Positions 27,518-38,456 of a stretch of DNA of 64,000 bases are shown here, piece after piece. Position 1 is the stretch's first letter; every line of letters starts with the position of its first letter. Origin of the DNA: Schizochytrium sp. TIO01 (lineage: Eukaryota > Sar > Bigyra > Thraustochytrida > Thraustochytriidae); NCBI GenBank assembly GCA_004764695.1, contig SMSO01000033.1, positions 697,001 to 761,000 on the forward strand. The letters are read 5' to 3'. Position numbers and translations under genes: made by a program. The notes beneath the pieces were generated by a model. The model was not told the origin of the DNA, did not search any database, and worked only from the letters and a program-made list of their open reading frames with translations.

Positions 27518-29224
27518 AGCAAATAGAAGCTTTAAATAAAAGAGACAATAAAAGCGAGGAAGCAAGCAAATAAGAAGAGGCAGGAGGGGAAGTCGCCACC
27601 ATTATATTTACAGCGGAAAGGAAGAAAACATCGATGAAGCAAAAGCAATCGCAAATTAAGGAGGAATAAGCTCGAATAACAACACCAACAGCTTTTCGAC
27701 TGACGCGCTCGCTCGCTACGATAAGCAGAAGACCACGTAAGTATCAATTAGTCAGTGAGTCAAGCAATCAATCAATCTATCAATCAGTCAATCAGCCAAT
27801 CCATCGATTACACAGCCGGCCTCTCTCTTAGTGGATGAGAGTAACGCTTCGTTTGATTTCGTTTCGTTGATTCCCGAAGAAGCAGCGGCCCGGTCGAAAG
27901 CTGGCAATCTATCGAGAACAAAAACCCGGCGTCGTTGGACTGATTGAGCAGGAGGAAACTTAACTTGAAGCAGTAAGTATTGGCAGTATTTATGTGTATT
28001 ACATGCACGTTTATGGCATGAAGCAGAGAGGAGAGAGAAATGGCAATGTGCTTGTTTGTTATAGAATGATTTTTGCAGCACCCGTTGCGGATTTCCGTAT
28101 GACAGCAGTTGTACATCTATCTTTGGCTTGCTTTGGCTGTAGTGTTGTTACTCAACCATTGAGTTTGGAAGTGCCACCAGTCTGCGCTTTTCGATGGATG
28201 TAGCATGTATGTGTATGTTGTATATAGCAGCCAAAGTACTCGTGGAGCGGGTGTAGGGTGGCTCTTCTTCGACAAGAGGATGTGCTTCGTTGCGAAAGTT
28301 GGAGGGACTATGGGAAACTAACTGGCGGCTGTTACTCGTTCTTCTCGTTGGTTTATTTATTTGTTTGGTTGTTTGGTTGTTTGTTTGTTTTTATCGTTCC
28401 TCTCGGGATTTGCCTCACTGCGTCACACTGTAACCTGGCATTCATTCTTTTGCGATATCGATTGGCTGGCTGGCTGGCTGGCTCATTGAAAATGGTGGTG
28501 GATTCGAGGTGGCTCGCTCTCCCACTCACTCTCACTGTGCCTAATCCTCTTGCTCTGGCCCTGGCGCACATGCTTTGTTGATTTTGATTCTCTTGGATTG
28601 GATTGCGCGTTTCTGTTGTTTTCGGTGCACCGGTGTACTACTATTCTCATTCAACGATTCACTGATTCACTCTCACTCACTCACTCACTCGCTCATTCGT
28701 GCTTTTCATGTGCTCTTTTTCTTTTCTTTTTGTCTTTTTGAAATGGTTCGCGCGCTCACTTTGTTGCATTCTCCTCTCGTTCGTTTTCGTCTTTTTCTTT
28801 TTCTTTTTTCTTTTTGCTTCGCTTCTTTCACTTACGTCACTGCTTTTTGTTTCTTTGGAATGCTTTTTTTTTTTCTTTTTTCCAACTCTTCATTTCCCGG
28901 CGCTCCTCTTTTTTCTTCTCACTGTTTTTCTTTCTCTTTTTGCGATGTTCTTTTATCTCCTTTCTGTTTCACTGGAAAACTTTCTTTCTCTTAAACACCA
29001 CCACCTGAGCACGTTGACTCAATCGACTCGCTCCTGACTGACTGATTGACTGCCTCGCCCATCCTTAGACATCCGCTTCAAGCAGCATACATCTTGCTTA
29101 TTCGCTCTCGTCACATTCTCTTCGTGAAAAAGGATCTAACAGCCATATTTTAGACTCCTTTCCTCGAGACTCTATCACTTCATTTATTGCACAAACTCAA
29201 CAAAAAGGAGCAAGAAAGAGAGAC

Positions 29225-29226
29225 GA

Positions 29227-29290
<64 letters not shown>

Positions 29291-29291
29291 A
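29225..29291 (+). repeat. (GAAA)n tract, about 17 copies
   Basis: 67 bases of pure GAAA, the third homopurine tract of the same unit in the left half of the window (the others are at 17163 and 26840). Confidence 0.93.
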
Positions 29292-29971
29292 TTTCGTTCT
29301 GTTCTGCTTTTTTAAAACGAAATTGCAATTGTAATCAGACAAATCTAGTGATCGCAGGGAGAAAGAAAGAAAGAGTCCCCACTCGTCAAACCGCTAACTA
29401 ACTAACTAACTAACGAACCTACACAAACCAAAGAGATCAGGCGTAACTACAAAACACATCTCATCTACGCAAAACGAAGGGATTTTGATTAAAAAACAAC
29501 AAAGAAAGAAACAAAGTAAGTACAAGAAAGAAACAAAGAAAGAACCCTGACTTTCAAAACTGCATCATCAATCCATCAGTCTGTCAGTCAGTCTGTCAAT
29601 CGATCGATCGATTGACCAATCCATCGGCTGAAGGCAGCATCGCGCGACTGCTTCTCCTTGGCTGGCTGGCTGGAGGCAGAGGCAGAGGCAGGCAGGTGGA
29701 AGCACCCACGGACGCAGGCAGGGAGGAGCTAGCTGGCTGCCTGCAAGGAGAGACTGGAGCTGGAGCTGGAACGGACCATCTGCGAACCGATAGTACTGAT
29801 ATAGAGACAGACTGCTACTGACTCCTCTCTTTCTCTTTATTATCGATAGAGATCGATAGAGATTCGTCCATTCATTCGCAACGTGGAATATTGAGGAGAT
29901 AGATCATAAGGTACCCGAATTTTGGGGCTTTTGGCGTCAAACAGAGCGAATTGACTGCTGCGGTTTATTTC

Positions 29972-30128
<157 letters not shown>

Positions 30129-30512
30129 TGTCGATTGATTGATTTGTCGATTGATTGATTTGTCGATTGATTGATTTGTCGATTGATTGATTTGTCGATT
30201 GATTGATTTGTCGATCGATTGATTTGTCGATTGATTGATTTGTCGATCGATTGATTTGTCGATCGATTGATTGATTGATTGATTTGTCGATTGATTGATT
30301 TGTCGATTGATTGATTTGTCGATTGATTGATTTGTCGATTGATTGATTTGTCGATTGATTGATTTGTCGATTGATTGATTTGTCGATTGATTGATTTGTC
30401 GATTGATTGATTTGTCGATTGATTGATTTGTCGATTGATTGATTTGTCGATTGATTATTTGTCGATTGATTGATTGATTTGTCGATTGATTGATTGATTT
30501 GTCGATTGATTG
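30129..30512. repeat. Period-12 array TGTCGATTGATT, about 30 copies
   Basis: The unit TGTCGATTGATT repeats for about 380 bases. Variants read CGATCGATTGATT or carry one to three additional GATT units or a shortened GATT. The unit is two GATT copies followed by TGTC, so this array apparently grew out of the adjacent GATT tract by one substitution event and later amplification of the 12-mer. The unit contains a stop in one frame, so it is not coding. Confidence 0.93.
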
Positions 30513-30886
30513 ACGTTTCGAATTGATCGAAATATCGAAGCTCCGTCGGGAAAATCTGCGCCTATATTCATTGCAGACTCTATCGCAGGAAGAAGGAGTG
30601 CTGCGAGAGGGCAGCCTGGAAGCAAAGCCAAGTAGCTAGATTAATTTGCAGCCACTTGCTTGCTTGCTTGCTTTTGCTCACTGTGGAAGGTCAGAGCGCA
30701 AAACCACCCGCGAGATAATAGACCTCGCGTTCGTGGTGCAGCGAGCGAGACGAAGCCACAATCGATCAATCAATCTATCAACAATCACTCAGATAGATAG
30801 CGAGACAGAGCTCGCTCGTCCGAGACGGAGGTGCGGAGCCCCCTGCTTTCAAAATAGGCAGGTGCCCCTCCCAGCGCGGCCCCCAG

Positions 30887-30908
30887 TTGAAAGCTAGCTA
30901 GCTTTCAA
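30887..30908. repeat. Perfect 22-bp palindrome centred on GCTAGC
   Basis: The sequence begins TTGAAAGCTAG and its second half is the exact reverse complement. It sits in a GC-rich stretch. It may be a protein-binding site or a chance palindrome next to the GCTA runs. Confidence 0.75.
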
Positions 30909-31393
30909 TTTACCTCGTCCCCACTGGAAGGCGCCTCTCTCAAGCCTGTGGTTTTCTTTCCTCTCAAGCTCAGTCTCTGGCAGCCTAGAGGGGGCTCTCT
31001 CTCTCTGACTGACGGGCGGCTGAAGGCTGTTTCGAGCTGCGCACTTCCCCCTCAGATCCCAGGTGGTGTGAGGTGGGTGGAGCGCAGAGGGGACGGGCGG
31101 GGAGCTTCCATCCAGGCTCGCCTAGGGACCCTTGGCAGATCCAGCCTCGCCTCGCGCCATAATAAGCAAGCCTGGCAAAGCCTTGAAGAAGGCTGGACAA
31201 AGGGAATACATTCAATCCATCAATCATTCATTCGTTTACTCACTGACGCACTCACTCGTTGATACATTATTCGTAGATTCGCAGACGGAAGGCGGAGAAG
31301 GCACGTAAGTAGGTAAGTAAGCAAGGAGGCAGCTAGCTGAGTCAGGCAGGATCGAGGAGCGCAAATCTGTGCCCACCACGAAACAGTGGTGCA

Positions 31394-31396
31394 GTA

Positions 31397-31456
<60 letters not shown>
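31394..31456. repeat. (TA)n dinucleotide tract
   Basis: About 63 bases of alternating TA with one interruption, ending in ATGCATGCAT. A shorter TA run follows at about 31619-31637. Cruciform extrusion is likely under torsional stress. Confidence 0.93.
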
Positions 31457-31459
<3 letters not shown>

Positions 31460-32060
31460 TGCATAACAGTGCATTTACTCATGGTTTCGTTCGTTTCTTC
31501 TCTTTCCTTTGAACGGGAGCTCTGTCTGTTTCTTCATGTATGTTTGTTTGTATGAATGGCGTACGAAGTAGGGACATTGAGGGATGTTCTGATGTTCTGA
31601 AGAGAAGAATGGAGAGAAATATATATATATATATATGTTGAGCGAAACAAAAAGGGGGATTTATTAGCAGAGTTCGCGCCGCCGACTCCGAGAAAAGAAA
31701 GGAAAGGAAAGGAAAGGAAAGAAAGGGGGGAAAGAAAGAAGAAAGAAAAAAGGGAAGAAGGGAAAAAAGAGAGACTCACTCGATTTTCACAATTTTAGTA
31801 TTTGTTTGAATTGGTTTTTGTTTTTATTATTGCTTTTTATTTTTTTATTACAATAAAAAAGGAAAAGAAAACAGAGGAAAAAAGATTAGAACTTCAACTT
31901 TGGAGAGCAAAACAATAACGCGAGAACAAGGAGACGAAGAATTCATAGGTTGATCGAGCTTGGTCAATCGATCCATCAATCGAAGAGAATCGCAAACGCA
32001 AAGCGCCCCCGCAAGTGACACGGTGTCTTAGTTGGCTGGGTGGGCTACGAGTACAGGCAT

Positions 32061-32090
32061 CAGCAGCTGCAGCAGCTGCTGCTGCTGCTG
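32061..32090 (+). repeat. CAG/CTG triplet tract
   Basis: CAGCAGCTGCAGCAG is followed by five CTG repeats, so CAG and CTG blocks face each other and can form a hairpin. It is non-coding here: the minus-strand poly-Ala frame through it lacks any other support. Confidence 0.85.
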
Positions 32091-33406
32091 GTATTCCGAC
32101 AGAAATTCGAGAGAGCAAAACACTTGAGGTTGCTTTTTAAGTCTCTTACTTTGTTATTTGTTTGTTTGCTTGTTTGGCATTGAGTTCTGTACCCAGTGCA
32201 TTTGTTGCGTTACATTGCGAGGTGCCGTGGTGCGAGGCTGGATTGCTGGGAGGTCTACCGATACAGAGTTTGGAAAGCCTGGAGCTTAATTGAAGGGCGC
32301 TGGAATCGAAGTTGTTGGGGACCAAAGCAACTACAAAAACCTTCGCAACGAGTGGCGCTTGCATGGCGAGACTGATTGATCTCTTTACAGTGAAGTAACA
32401 GCAATCGACAAACTGGGGGCTGACTGCCTGCAAAAGGGACTTGCGGACAACACGTGGACACCCAGGCCAAAGGAGAGCAAGGCAAGTTGAGAGATTTGGC
32501 AACGAGACTCGGAACGTGGTGGTGGTAGCTCACAAGTGATAAGGTCTCGTGGCGAGACTGTGCTGTCCCACCCCGAGAACTGTGAACTCTCATTATTGTC
32601 ATTTACGCTCGGCAGCATCATCCTCATTCATACTGACGTAGTGGAATAGGTACATAAACCCAGCTGGTACAATTCAAGCGAGCGAGAAAGCAAACAGCTA
32701 ACGCCGTAGCCACGCCACCACAGTCAAGCGGGGTACTCTGCCATACTAGCAAATACGGATTTCATAGTGCATGCAAGAACGAGCCATATTACTACTTCTT
32801 AGTTTTAGTAGTAGCCTCGATCGCAGCTGGTCATTATTATTATTGGAGAAGCTCGAGAGCACAAAAGCAAACAAAAAACCTCCTGTATACTTCACATTAT
32901 TACTCTTTCAATCAGCGGAGATAAGATCGACGATTAGTCTTTAGGACAATTGAGGCTAATAGAGCCTGAAGTTTACGCCAAGCACAGCGACGATTATTAG
33001 CTGCCTAGCTGTGTTATAGAGCATACCCAGCGTTGTTCTCTACCTACATACAGGTGACTCAGATACCTCTCACATTCCCTGCCAATTGTGAGTGAGATTG
33101 ACAGAATTGAGCCCGCTCAAGTGGTGAAGTCTAGTAGCTATCTACTCCCACGTCTTTACAAAGTCTCTTACCTTCGTTTAGAAGCTCGACACAGTTTCCA
33201 CCACGACGCTTCTGCACAGAAGTCGCCCTGTTGTTCAGGGCAACAGAAGGGGCCTTGTGCCAACAGTCTTAGTGCCACCTAGGAAAGAAACCATCACCCC
33301 TTACAACCAACCTATTATTATTCGCGTTGCTCACAGCACCGCGTCTCCATCACATTGGACAATTAAGCCACAATCAAGCCCGCAAAAACGCAAGCGTTCT
33401 CTGACC

Positions 33407-35377
33407 ATGCACTATGATGCGAATCGTACCCGCAGACGTAAGGCGTCTAATGCTGACACTTCAACTTCCTCATCAGCCGCCTCGCCTCGTGGAATGCCGA
33501 ACTCTCGCACAACATCCTCTTCATCTAATCCACTTCCATTAAGGACTGCACCCTCTATGCGATCAGACACCAGCTCAAGCTCCAGTGTTCCACGGAGGCA
33601 ACCGTATGTCTCCACAGCCACCTCGAGTATATCTTCTTCATCGAGCACTAGCACCACAGCAACTACATCTGCATCTATTACAGACTCCTCGGGCCCATTA
33701 CCGATACGATCTTCCTCTTCACGGGAGCATGAAGATCACGAAGCTCCCAGGGTTTGGCAAGAACGAAATCACCCGCCTGTGGTACTTGCTACTGAACAAC
33801 ATGCACCCTTTGCCCACAACTCCCTTGGTGCAAATGCCGATGTAAACATGGACGAACAAGAGTACATGACACATGTGCAGCGTGAATCAACACAAAATTT
33901 CTCTGAACAAGAAATGAGTTCTTACCTTGATGTTTTGTTACAGGACGAAGACGTTAGCAGTGGAGGACACCACCCATCAGGTTTCTCTCCATATAATTCA
34001 TCAGCACGCCATACCCAGTATTCAATAGTACCTAACTCACATCTTTCGGATGCATCCATGAGTCCCGATCCATCAAGACGACAAACTTCGGGGCCCTCGC
34101 CAGCATCTGCTGAATTTCCAGCTGCCCCAGGAGCGGTGGCCTCGGCGGCATCAGGACCTCCGACGGTCCCACCCTCATCGACATCTTCCTCTTCATCTGC
34201 TTCATCCTCATCATCAGTGTCCTCTTCCCTCTCACCTCTTAGTTACCACCCACAGCATCATCGACAGAATTCTGCAGGCAGTGGGTTTAAAAGACCGCGA
34301 TCGTGGGCTCAACCTGCAATGATTTTACCATCTTTTGGTGGTATCTCTGTTGTATCTGACTGTGCTCGTTCAGAAAGTCCTTGTCTCCGTCGCGATACGA
34401 AACCCTCACCCCAGTCCCTGTCAGGACCTGGATCAGCATCATTCTATGAATGGTCTCCTCGCGAAGGAGTTCAAGATTCACAATTTCCCCCGTTTTCCCC
34501 TCTTCAGCAACAAGGACAACACAGATCTCAACATGGTTTCTACGGGGCGTATGAAGGGTCCAACCAAGGCTTTCATGAGCATGACATGTACGGGGGACAA
34601 TTGGACGGGATAGCACAACAACGTCATGCGCAGTACTCTCCTTATGCATCATCTACATTAGGTACTTCACCAACAGGGCAGTTCAGAGGAAACCCCTATC
34701 ACCGTCAGTCCGATATGGGAAGCACATACGCAACCGTTGCTGCCTCTGGCACAGGGCCAAGGCATTTTGAACAACAGCATCAACAACAACAACAGCAACC
34801 TACGCCCAGTTACGGATTTCCAACTTATTCTACTGTGCAAGATCAGCGGCGCATGGGAAGCGCTGCTGTAAACACCATGGGCAATAATTCGTCTCGAGCG
34901 ATATCTGGCGGTCTTAGTGCTCGTATCATGGGCGGAGCATCTGTTCCTGACATGCTCGCGAGGGACCCTTCTTCCACAGGCGGGGACGAATCTGATGGTG
35001 GGGTTGGTGGCAAACCCGGTCCTGACGAAGGTAAATATAGGAAAGGTAAATGGGATATTGAAGAGGAAATATTGCTCTTACATGTGGTGTATTGCTTTCT
35101 GGATCGTGAGCTTAAAGATATCGCAGTAATTGCGTTCGATTGTGGCATCTCAAGATCATCTCGTGCAATTGATAAGAAACTGAAACGTGTCGTTCCCTTT
35201 GAAAAGTGGAAAAAAAGAGATATTTCTCAAATGCAGGATCGTCTTGCCGCGGTTCTCCATACACGTGGCTGGATGGAGCTTGACCCATCTGGTCGCACAA
35301 TGATTCAAAGGGCTAGAGACCGTGCACGTGCACGAGGAGAAAGCTCGTACGAGCCGGCATATTCAAAGAATAAGTAA
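33407..35377 (+). CDS. Ser-rich nuclear protein with a C-terminal Myb/SANT-like domain
   Basis: Predicted 656-residue protein starting at the first ATG of an open frame (the frame continues upstream only through GTG and has no earlier ATG). The first 560 residues are low complexity: Ser/Thr/Pro-rich, with a short basic stretch near the start (NRTRRRK) that could act as a nuclear signal, a run of Ser at about 265-280 and a Gln/His run near 450. The ordered part is at about 540-610: KGKWDIEEEILLLHVV, then a helix with DIAVIAF, then RSSRAIDKKLKR, resembling the Trp-plus-three-helix layout of Myb/SANT DNA-binding repeats. A basic tail (RARDRARARGE) follows. I infer a DNA-binding or chromatin protein. 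Target and partners cannot be read from the sequence. The long disordered N-terminus may be a regulatory or activation region. Confidence 0.8.
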   Translation: MHYDANRTRRRKASNADTSTSSSAASPRGMPNSRTTSSSSNPLPLRTAPSMRSDTSSSSSVPRRQPYVSTATSSISSSSSTSTTATTSASITDSSGPLPIRSSSSREHEDHEAPRVWQERNHPPVVLATEQHAPFAHNSLGANADVNMDEQEYMTHVQRESTQNFSEQEMSSYLDVLLQDEDVSSGGHHPSGFSPYNSSARHTQYSIVPNSHLSDASMSPDPSRRQTSGPSPASAEFPAAPGAVASAASGPPTVPPSSTSSSSSASSSSSVSSSLSPLSYHPQHHRQNSAGSGFKRPRSWAQPAMILPSFGGISVVSDCARSESPCLRRDTKPSPQSLSGPGSASFYEWSPREGVQDSQFPPFSPLQQQGQHRSQHGFYGAYEGSNQGFHEHDMYGGQLDGIAQQRHAQYSPYASSTLGTSPTGQFRGNPYHRQSDMGSTYATVAASGTGPRHFEQQHQQQQQQPTPSYGFPTYSTVQDQRRMGSAAVNTMGNNSSRAISGGLSARIMGGASVPDMLARDPSSTGGDESDGGVGGKPGPDEGKYRKGKWDIEEEILLLHVVYCFLDRELKDIAVIAFDCGISRSSRAIDKKLKRVVPFEKWKKRDISQMQDRLAAVLHTRGWMELDPSGRTMIQRARDRARARGESSYEPAYSKNK

Positions 35378-36316
35378 ATAAGCGAGATGAACCTAAACTT
35401 CCTAAGCGGAGATTCTTTTGGGTTTGCTACGGCCAGTCACCGTGAAGTATCCTAGAGCTCAACCATACCATCCTAGCCCGTTATGTGAACAGAGTGATCA
35501 ATGCTTTTATGTTCACAGGATTTTCGAATGTCGAATGTCATAATGTGCCAGTCAGTGTAGCGCACTCATAAGCCTCTCTTTTACCTGCCTGTACTTCTTT
35601 ACAAGCCGGAATTACAATCACAAGTTGTCCTGTCTTATCTCAAAGGAGTTGTGAGCCCCCGTAAAGAGTAATAGCTCATTCGGGCTACAAAGTTGAGAAA
35701 TTCAAATATTGTAACCTTTATTCTGTGTCACCGTACTACCCTCCCCCCCCTGAGAAAACTAGTTTCGTACCACTTGACGTTAAATACATTCAGGTATTTT
35801 TATTATAAATTCATGCACGTTGTCATTCAATCTAGCTGAGAGAGTTGCCCAAAGAACCAGTAAAGTTCTATATGAGCACCCTTCATATTGACCGCATTGT
35901 GGTGCTCGAATCTAATATTCCTCGAAAGACCTCTTTTAGGCATGACAAGCCCAGTGATAAACACCTTTTTTCAAAGCTTAGAGGTCAAGATCGTGCCGCT
36001 TGAATTGGTTTTTCATGAGTGCTCGCCTTTCTTAGCCTTAGTTGCATATTTTGAAGTCTACATAAACTCTCTTTGTTGATAACGATAGTATTTTCGTTTC
36101 ACATTTTTCAATCTTCAATTTTATATGAAATCAGGTAATGTGTTATCATCTCGTTGCAAACATTCGCATACACCATTTTCAAAGTAACACCCGCTTGGTG
36201 TCTTAATCAAATCTGGCCAATATAACTATTCGGACTGATACTCTTCCGTTTCACCTGATACATTCATCCTGTCTATGTCCAGAACCTGACCTCAATAGCA
36301 TCTCCTTCTTTTTCAC
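35378..36316. other. Intergenic, no feature seen
   Basis: 3' flank of the Myb/SANT-like gene. AT-rich, with a C8 run near 35745 and short open frames only. No clear AATAAA lies near the stop codon apart from the AAATAAG that overlaps it. Confidence 0.5.
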
Positions 36317-37216
36317 CTTCATCGGCAAGCCTCATTTCACCACACCGTCTGAGTTGGCCACCTTGTCAGACCAGCTAATCTGCAATAAACAAAGAATCTG
36401 ATTTTTAGCATCAAAATAGAAATTGCAGTTCTGGTACGCTGTTTAGCTCTTTCAAATCTCCAAAGCTCATGGACCAGAGGGATGTGCAGTAGAAGTTGGA
36501 TCCCCCTCGTGCTCCCATGGAAATACGTTTTCCCAGGTGCATGATGTACTGCATTCCTTTGATGATTAACGTCTTGATATTGCCTAGGAATTTCGTCGGA
36601 CGCTTCCATCAACCTTTCTTGGAGAGGAGACTAATGTCAAACAGAGGAGACTAATGTCAAACGAAAGCACCAATGGCACCGGGCGCTGCTAACTCTAGCC
36701 GGAGGCTGTTCGACCACAAGGCAGGAATGAACTCCTTTGACTCAATTCTGCCCCAAGTCCAAGTAGAAGGAATGATAAAACTGGACTCTGAAACTGAGAG
36801 CAGATCCTGAATGACTGAGCTTAAAGTACGCAGGTACTTTTCCTGGTCGTAGAACTTATGGCCTCTATCTTATTAGCATGGAACACACTCTCACTGCTCA
36901 GAGGTAAGAAGTTAAAATCTTTTGGCAACTTGTGTAAAAAACTCAAGCCAAAGCAATCATTCGATGCATAATAGAATAAACACGTAGAAATAGAATTGGT
37001 GCCCAGGTCTTTAGCACTACTAGTAGCGACATAGGCCTTAGCTATGGTCAATTCTCTGCAGAAATTTTCACAATCAAAACCATATCCGAATATATGCTTG
37101 GACAATATGATTCTCTCGAGTGAAGTGAACACCCTTGGCAAGACAATGGAGAACCAGGTCAGCTTCTGTAACAGGGAAGGCACTGAGGAAGAGGCAAAGG
37201 GCGTACTCGAAAGCAC
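36317..37216 (-). other. Possible spliced or decayed LRR-like coding remnant
   Basis: Three minus-strand segments read like leucine-rich repeat protein but do not form one open frame. A 130-codon open stretch (37216-36821, no ATG) includes LPRVFTSLERIILSKHIF. A 60-codon frame (about 36600-36420) includes IKTLIIKGMQYI and FGDLKELNS. After a candidate 61-base intron (donor GTACC, acceptor TTTATTGCAG near 36376) the frame continues as ISWSDKVANSDGVV, which suits an LRR turn, and stops. The first segment overlaps the 5' region of the plus-strand LRR gene. A second LRR gene facing the first, a pseudogene or chance are all possible. Confidence 0.22.
36623..36662 (+). repeat. 20-bp unit duplicated in tandem
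   Basis: AGAGGAGACTAATGTCAAAC occurs twice head to tail without a gap. It is a simple recent duplication and would lie in an intron or break of the putative minus-strand LRR-like remnant. Confidence 0.9.
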
Positions 37217-37259
37217 CTCGAAAATACTTCAATGGGTGTTCGCTCTGCTAATCCGCAAG

Positions 37260-38456
37260 ATGGCCAGGACAGACAACGAAAGTTGTTCTGGTGCGCAAGC
37301 GCTGGAGGAACAAAGTTCAAAACAGAACTCAAACGACCCCTCCGCAAACTCTGGACGTAGCAATCTATCAGAACGTGCAACGCTAGAGAATGACTGGCAA
37401 AACCTTCCCGACAAGTTTAATCAAGCACTCAGGTACGTGATCTAATTTGTGTGTGCAAAATATGATAGAAAGAGAATATGTGGGACTGACCTTGATTGAA
37501 TCTGCGGCGATAATGACCAACTACAGATATGGCAGGTTGAAACTTATGACGAATGATGTAAAAGAAATATCGGAATCCCTGAAAATAGGCGGATCTCTTT
37601 ATGGACTCAAATATCTCTGGTAAGTTTTAAGGTGGAATCATGGCTGCTTGGTACATCTTTTTGGTTAATCATGATCATAGTGATGGCACCAGATTTGTTG
37701 TTACAAGTGCTCTTTGTGACCTTGAGTCTAACATGCTACTTTGATACAGGTTCTCGGGCAGTTTTGATCATAGTGATGCCAATCATGGTGAAATTGAGGA
37801 ATATATTAAAGACATTATTCGTTATGAGTTTTGCTCCTTGCAAGAGTTATAGTAAGTACACCATGCCCGTTTGATCTTGGATCCATCAATTAACATTCGA
37901 TCTCCTTTATTTTTTTGAGCAGTATACCGCATAACAGTTTTGACGATGAGTGTTGCGGAAGAATCAGGGAATGTATGCAGCAGCATAATATGTCTCTTCA
38001 TTATATGAAAATTGATGGGTTGTAAGTATAAACGAGCATATTAGTATATCTCTGTGCAATACCTGGGCAGGAATTATACTAACACTGATACTGCATTATT
38101 ATAATGCTGGTTTATAATGTAGTGATGGACTTATTGAGACCGACCTTGACTTGAACAAAAACAATCACATACTCAAAGAAACTCGTGATAAACTTCGTGA
38201 TCATCGAGCTGTACTCAAGCTATTAGAGACCATTTCTAAGAAATATCACATACCCGCAAAAAACCATGCCACCGACATTGTGCGCCACGAAGCCACATCA
38301 AGCGGTTGTGCTCAGTCATGTTTGAATGGTCGGGATAGGCGTATTGAAATACAAAGAAATCTAGAAAGAGAGGTTCAATTCCTGAAGGCACAATGTAAGA
38401 TTCTTCTGGATTCCTCCTTCTTTGGAGAGTACCTTTACAGCGAAGACTTACTGTAA
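37260..38456 (+). CDS. Spliced leucine-rich repeat (RNI-type) protein
   Basis: Proposed exons: 37260-37432, 37473-37619, 37750-37851, 37923-38021 and 38123-38456. The last three introns have strong GTAAGT donors and TACAG, GAGCAG or TGTAG acceptors. All four introns fall in phase 2, and the joined frame stays open to a stop at 38456 (284 residues). Exons 3 and 4 are 102 and 99 bases and each encodes one repeat: LKYLWFSGSF, LQELYIPHNSF and LHYMKIDGLF mark successive starts of ribonuclease-inhibitor-like LRRs, with the intron always in the aromatic codon. The first 55 residues are polar, and the C-terminus (KETRDKLRDH onward) looks helical or coiled coil. The first intron is only 40 bases with a weak acceptor, so an alternative start is the ATG at 37462, giving a four-exon gene. 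The frame also extends upstream to 37044 without a better start. The function is unknown; protein binding is the usual LRR role. Confidence 0.55.

Noticed and set aside
28575-29037. Overlapping Phe/Leu/Ser-rich frames of 112-139 codons resembling membrane proteins
   Set aside because: All come from a pyrimidine-rich stretch with no stops; three frames are open at once and none shows family motifs.
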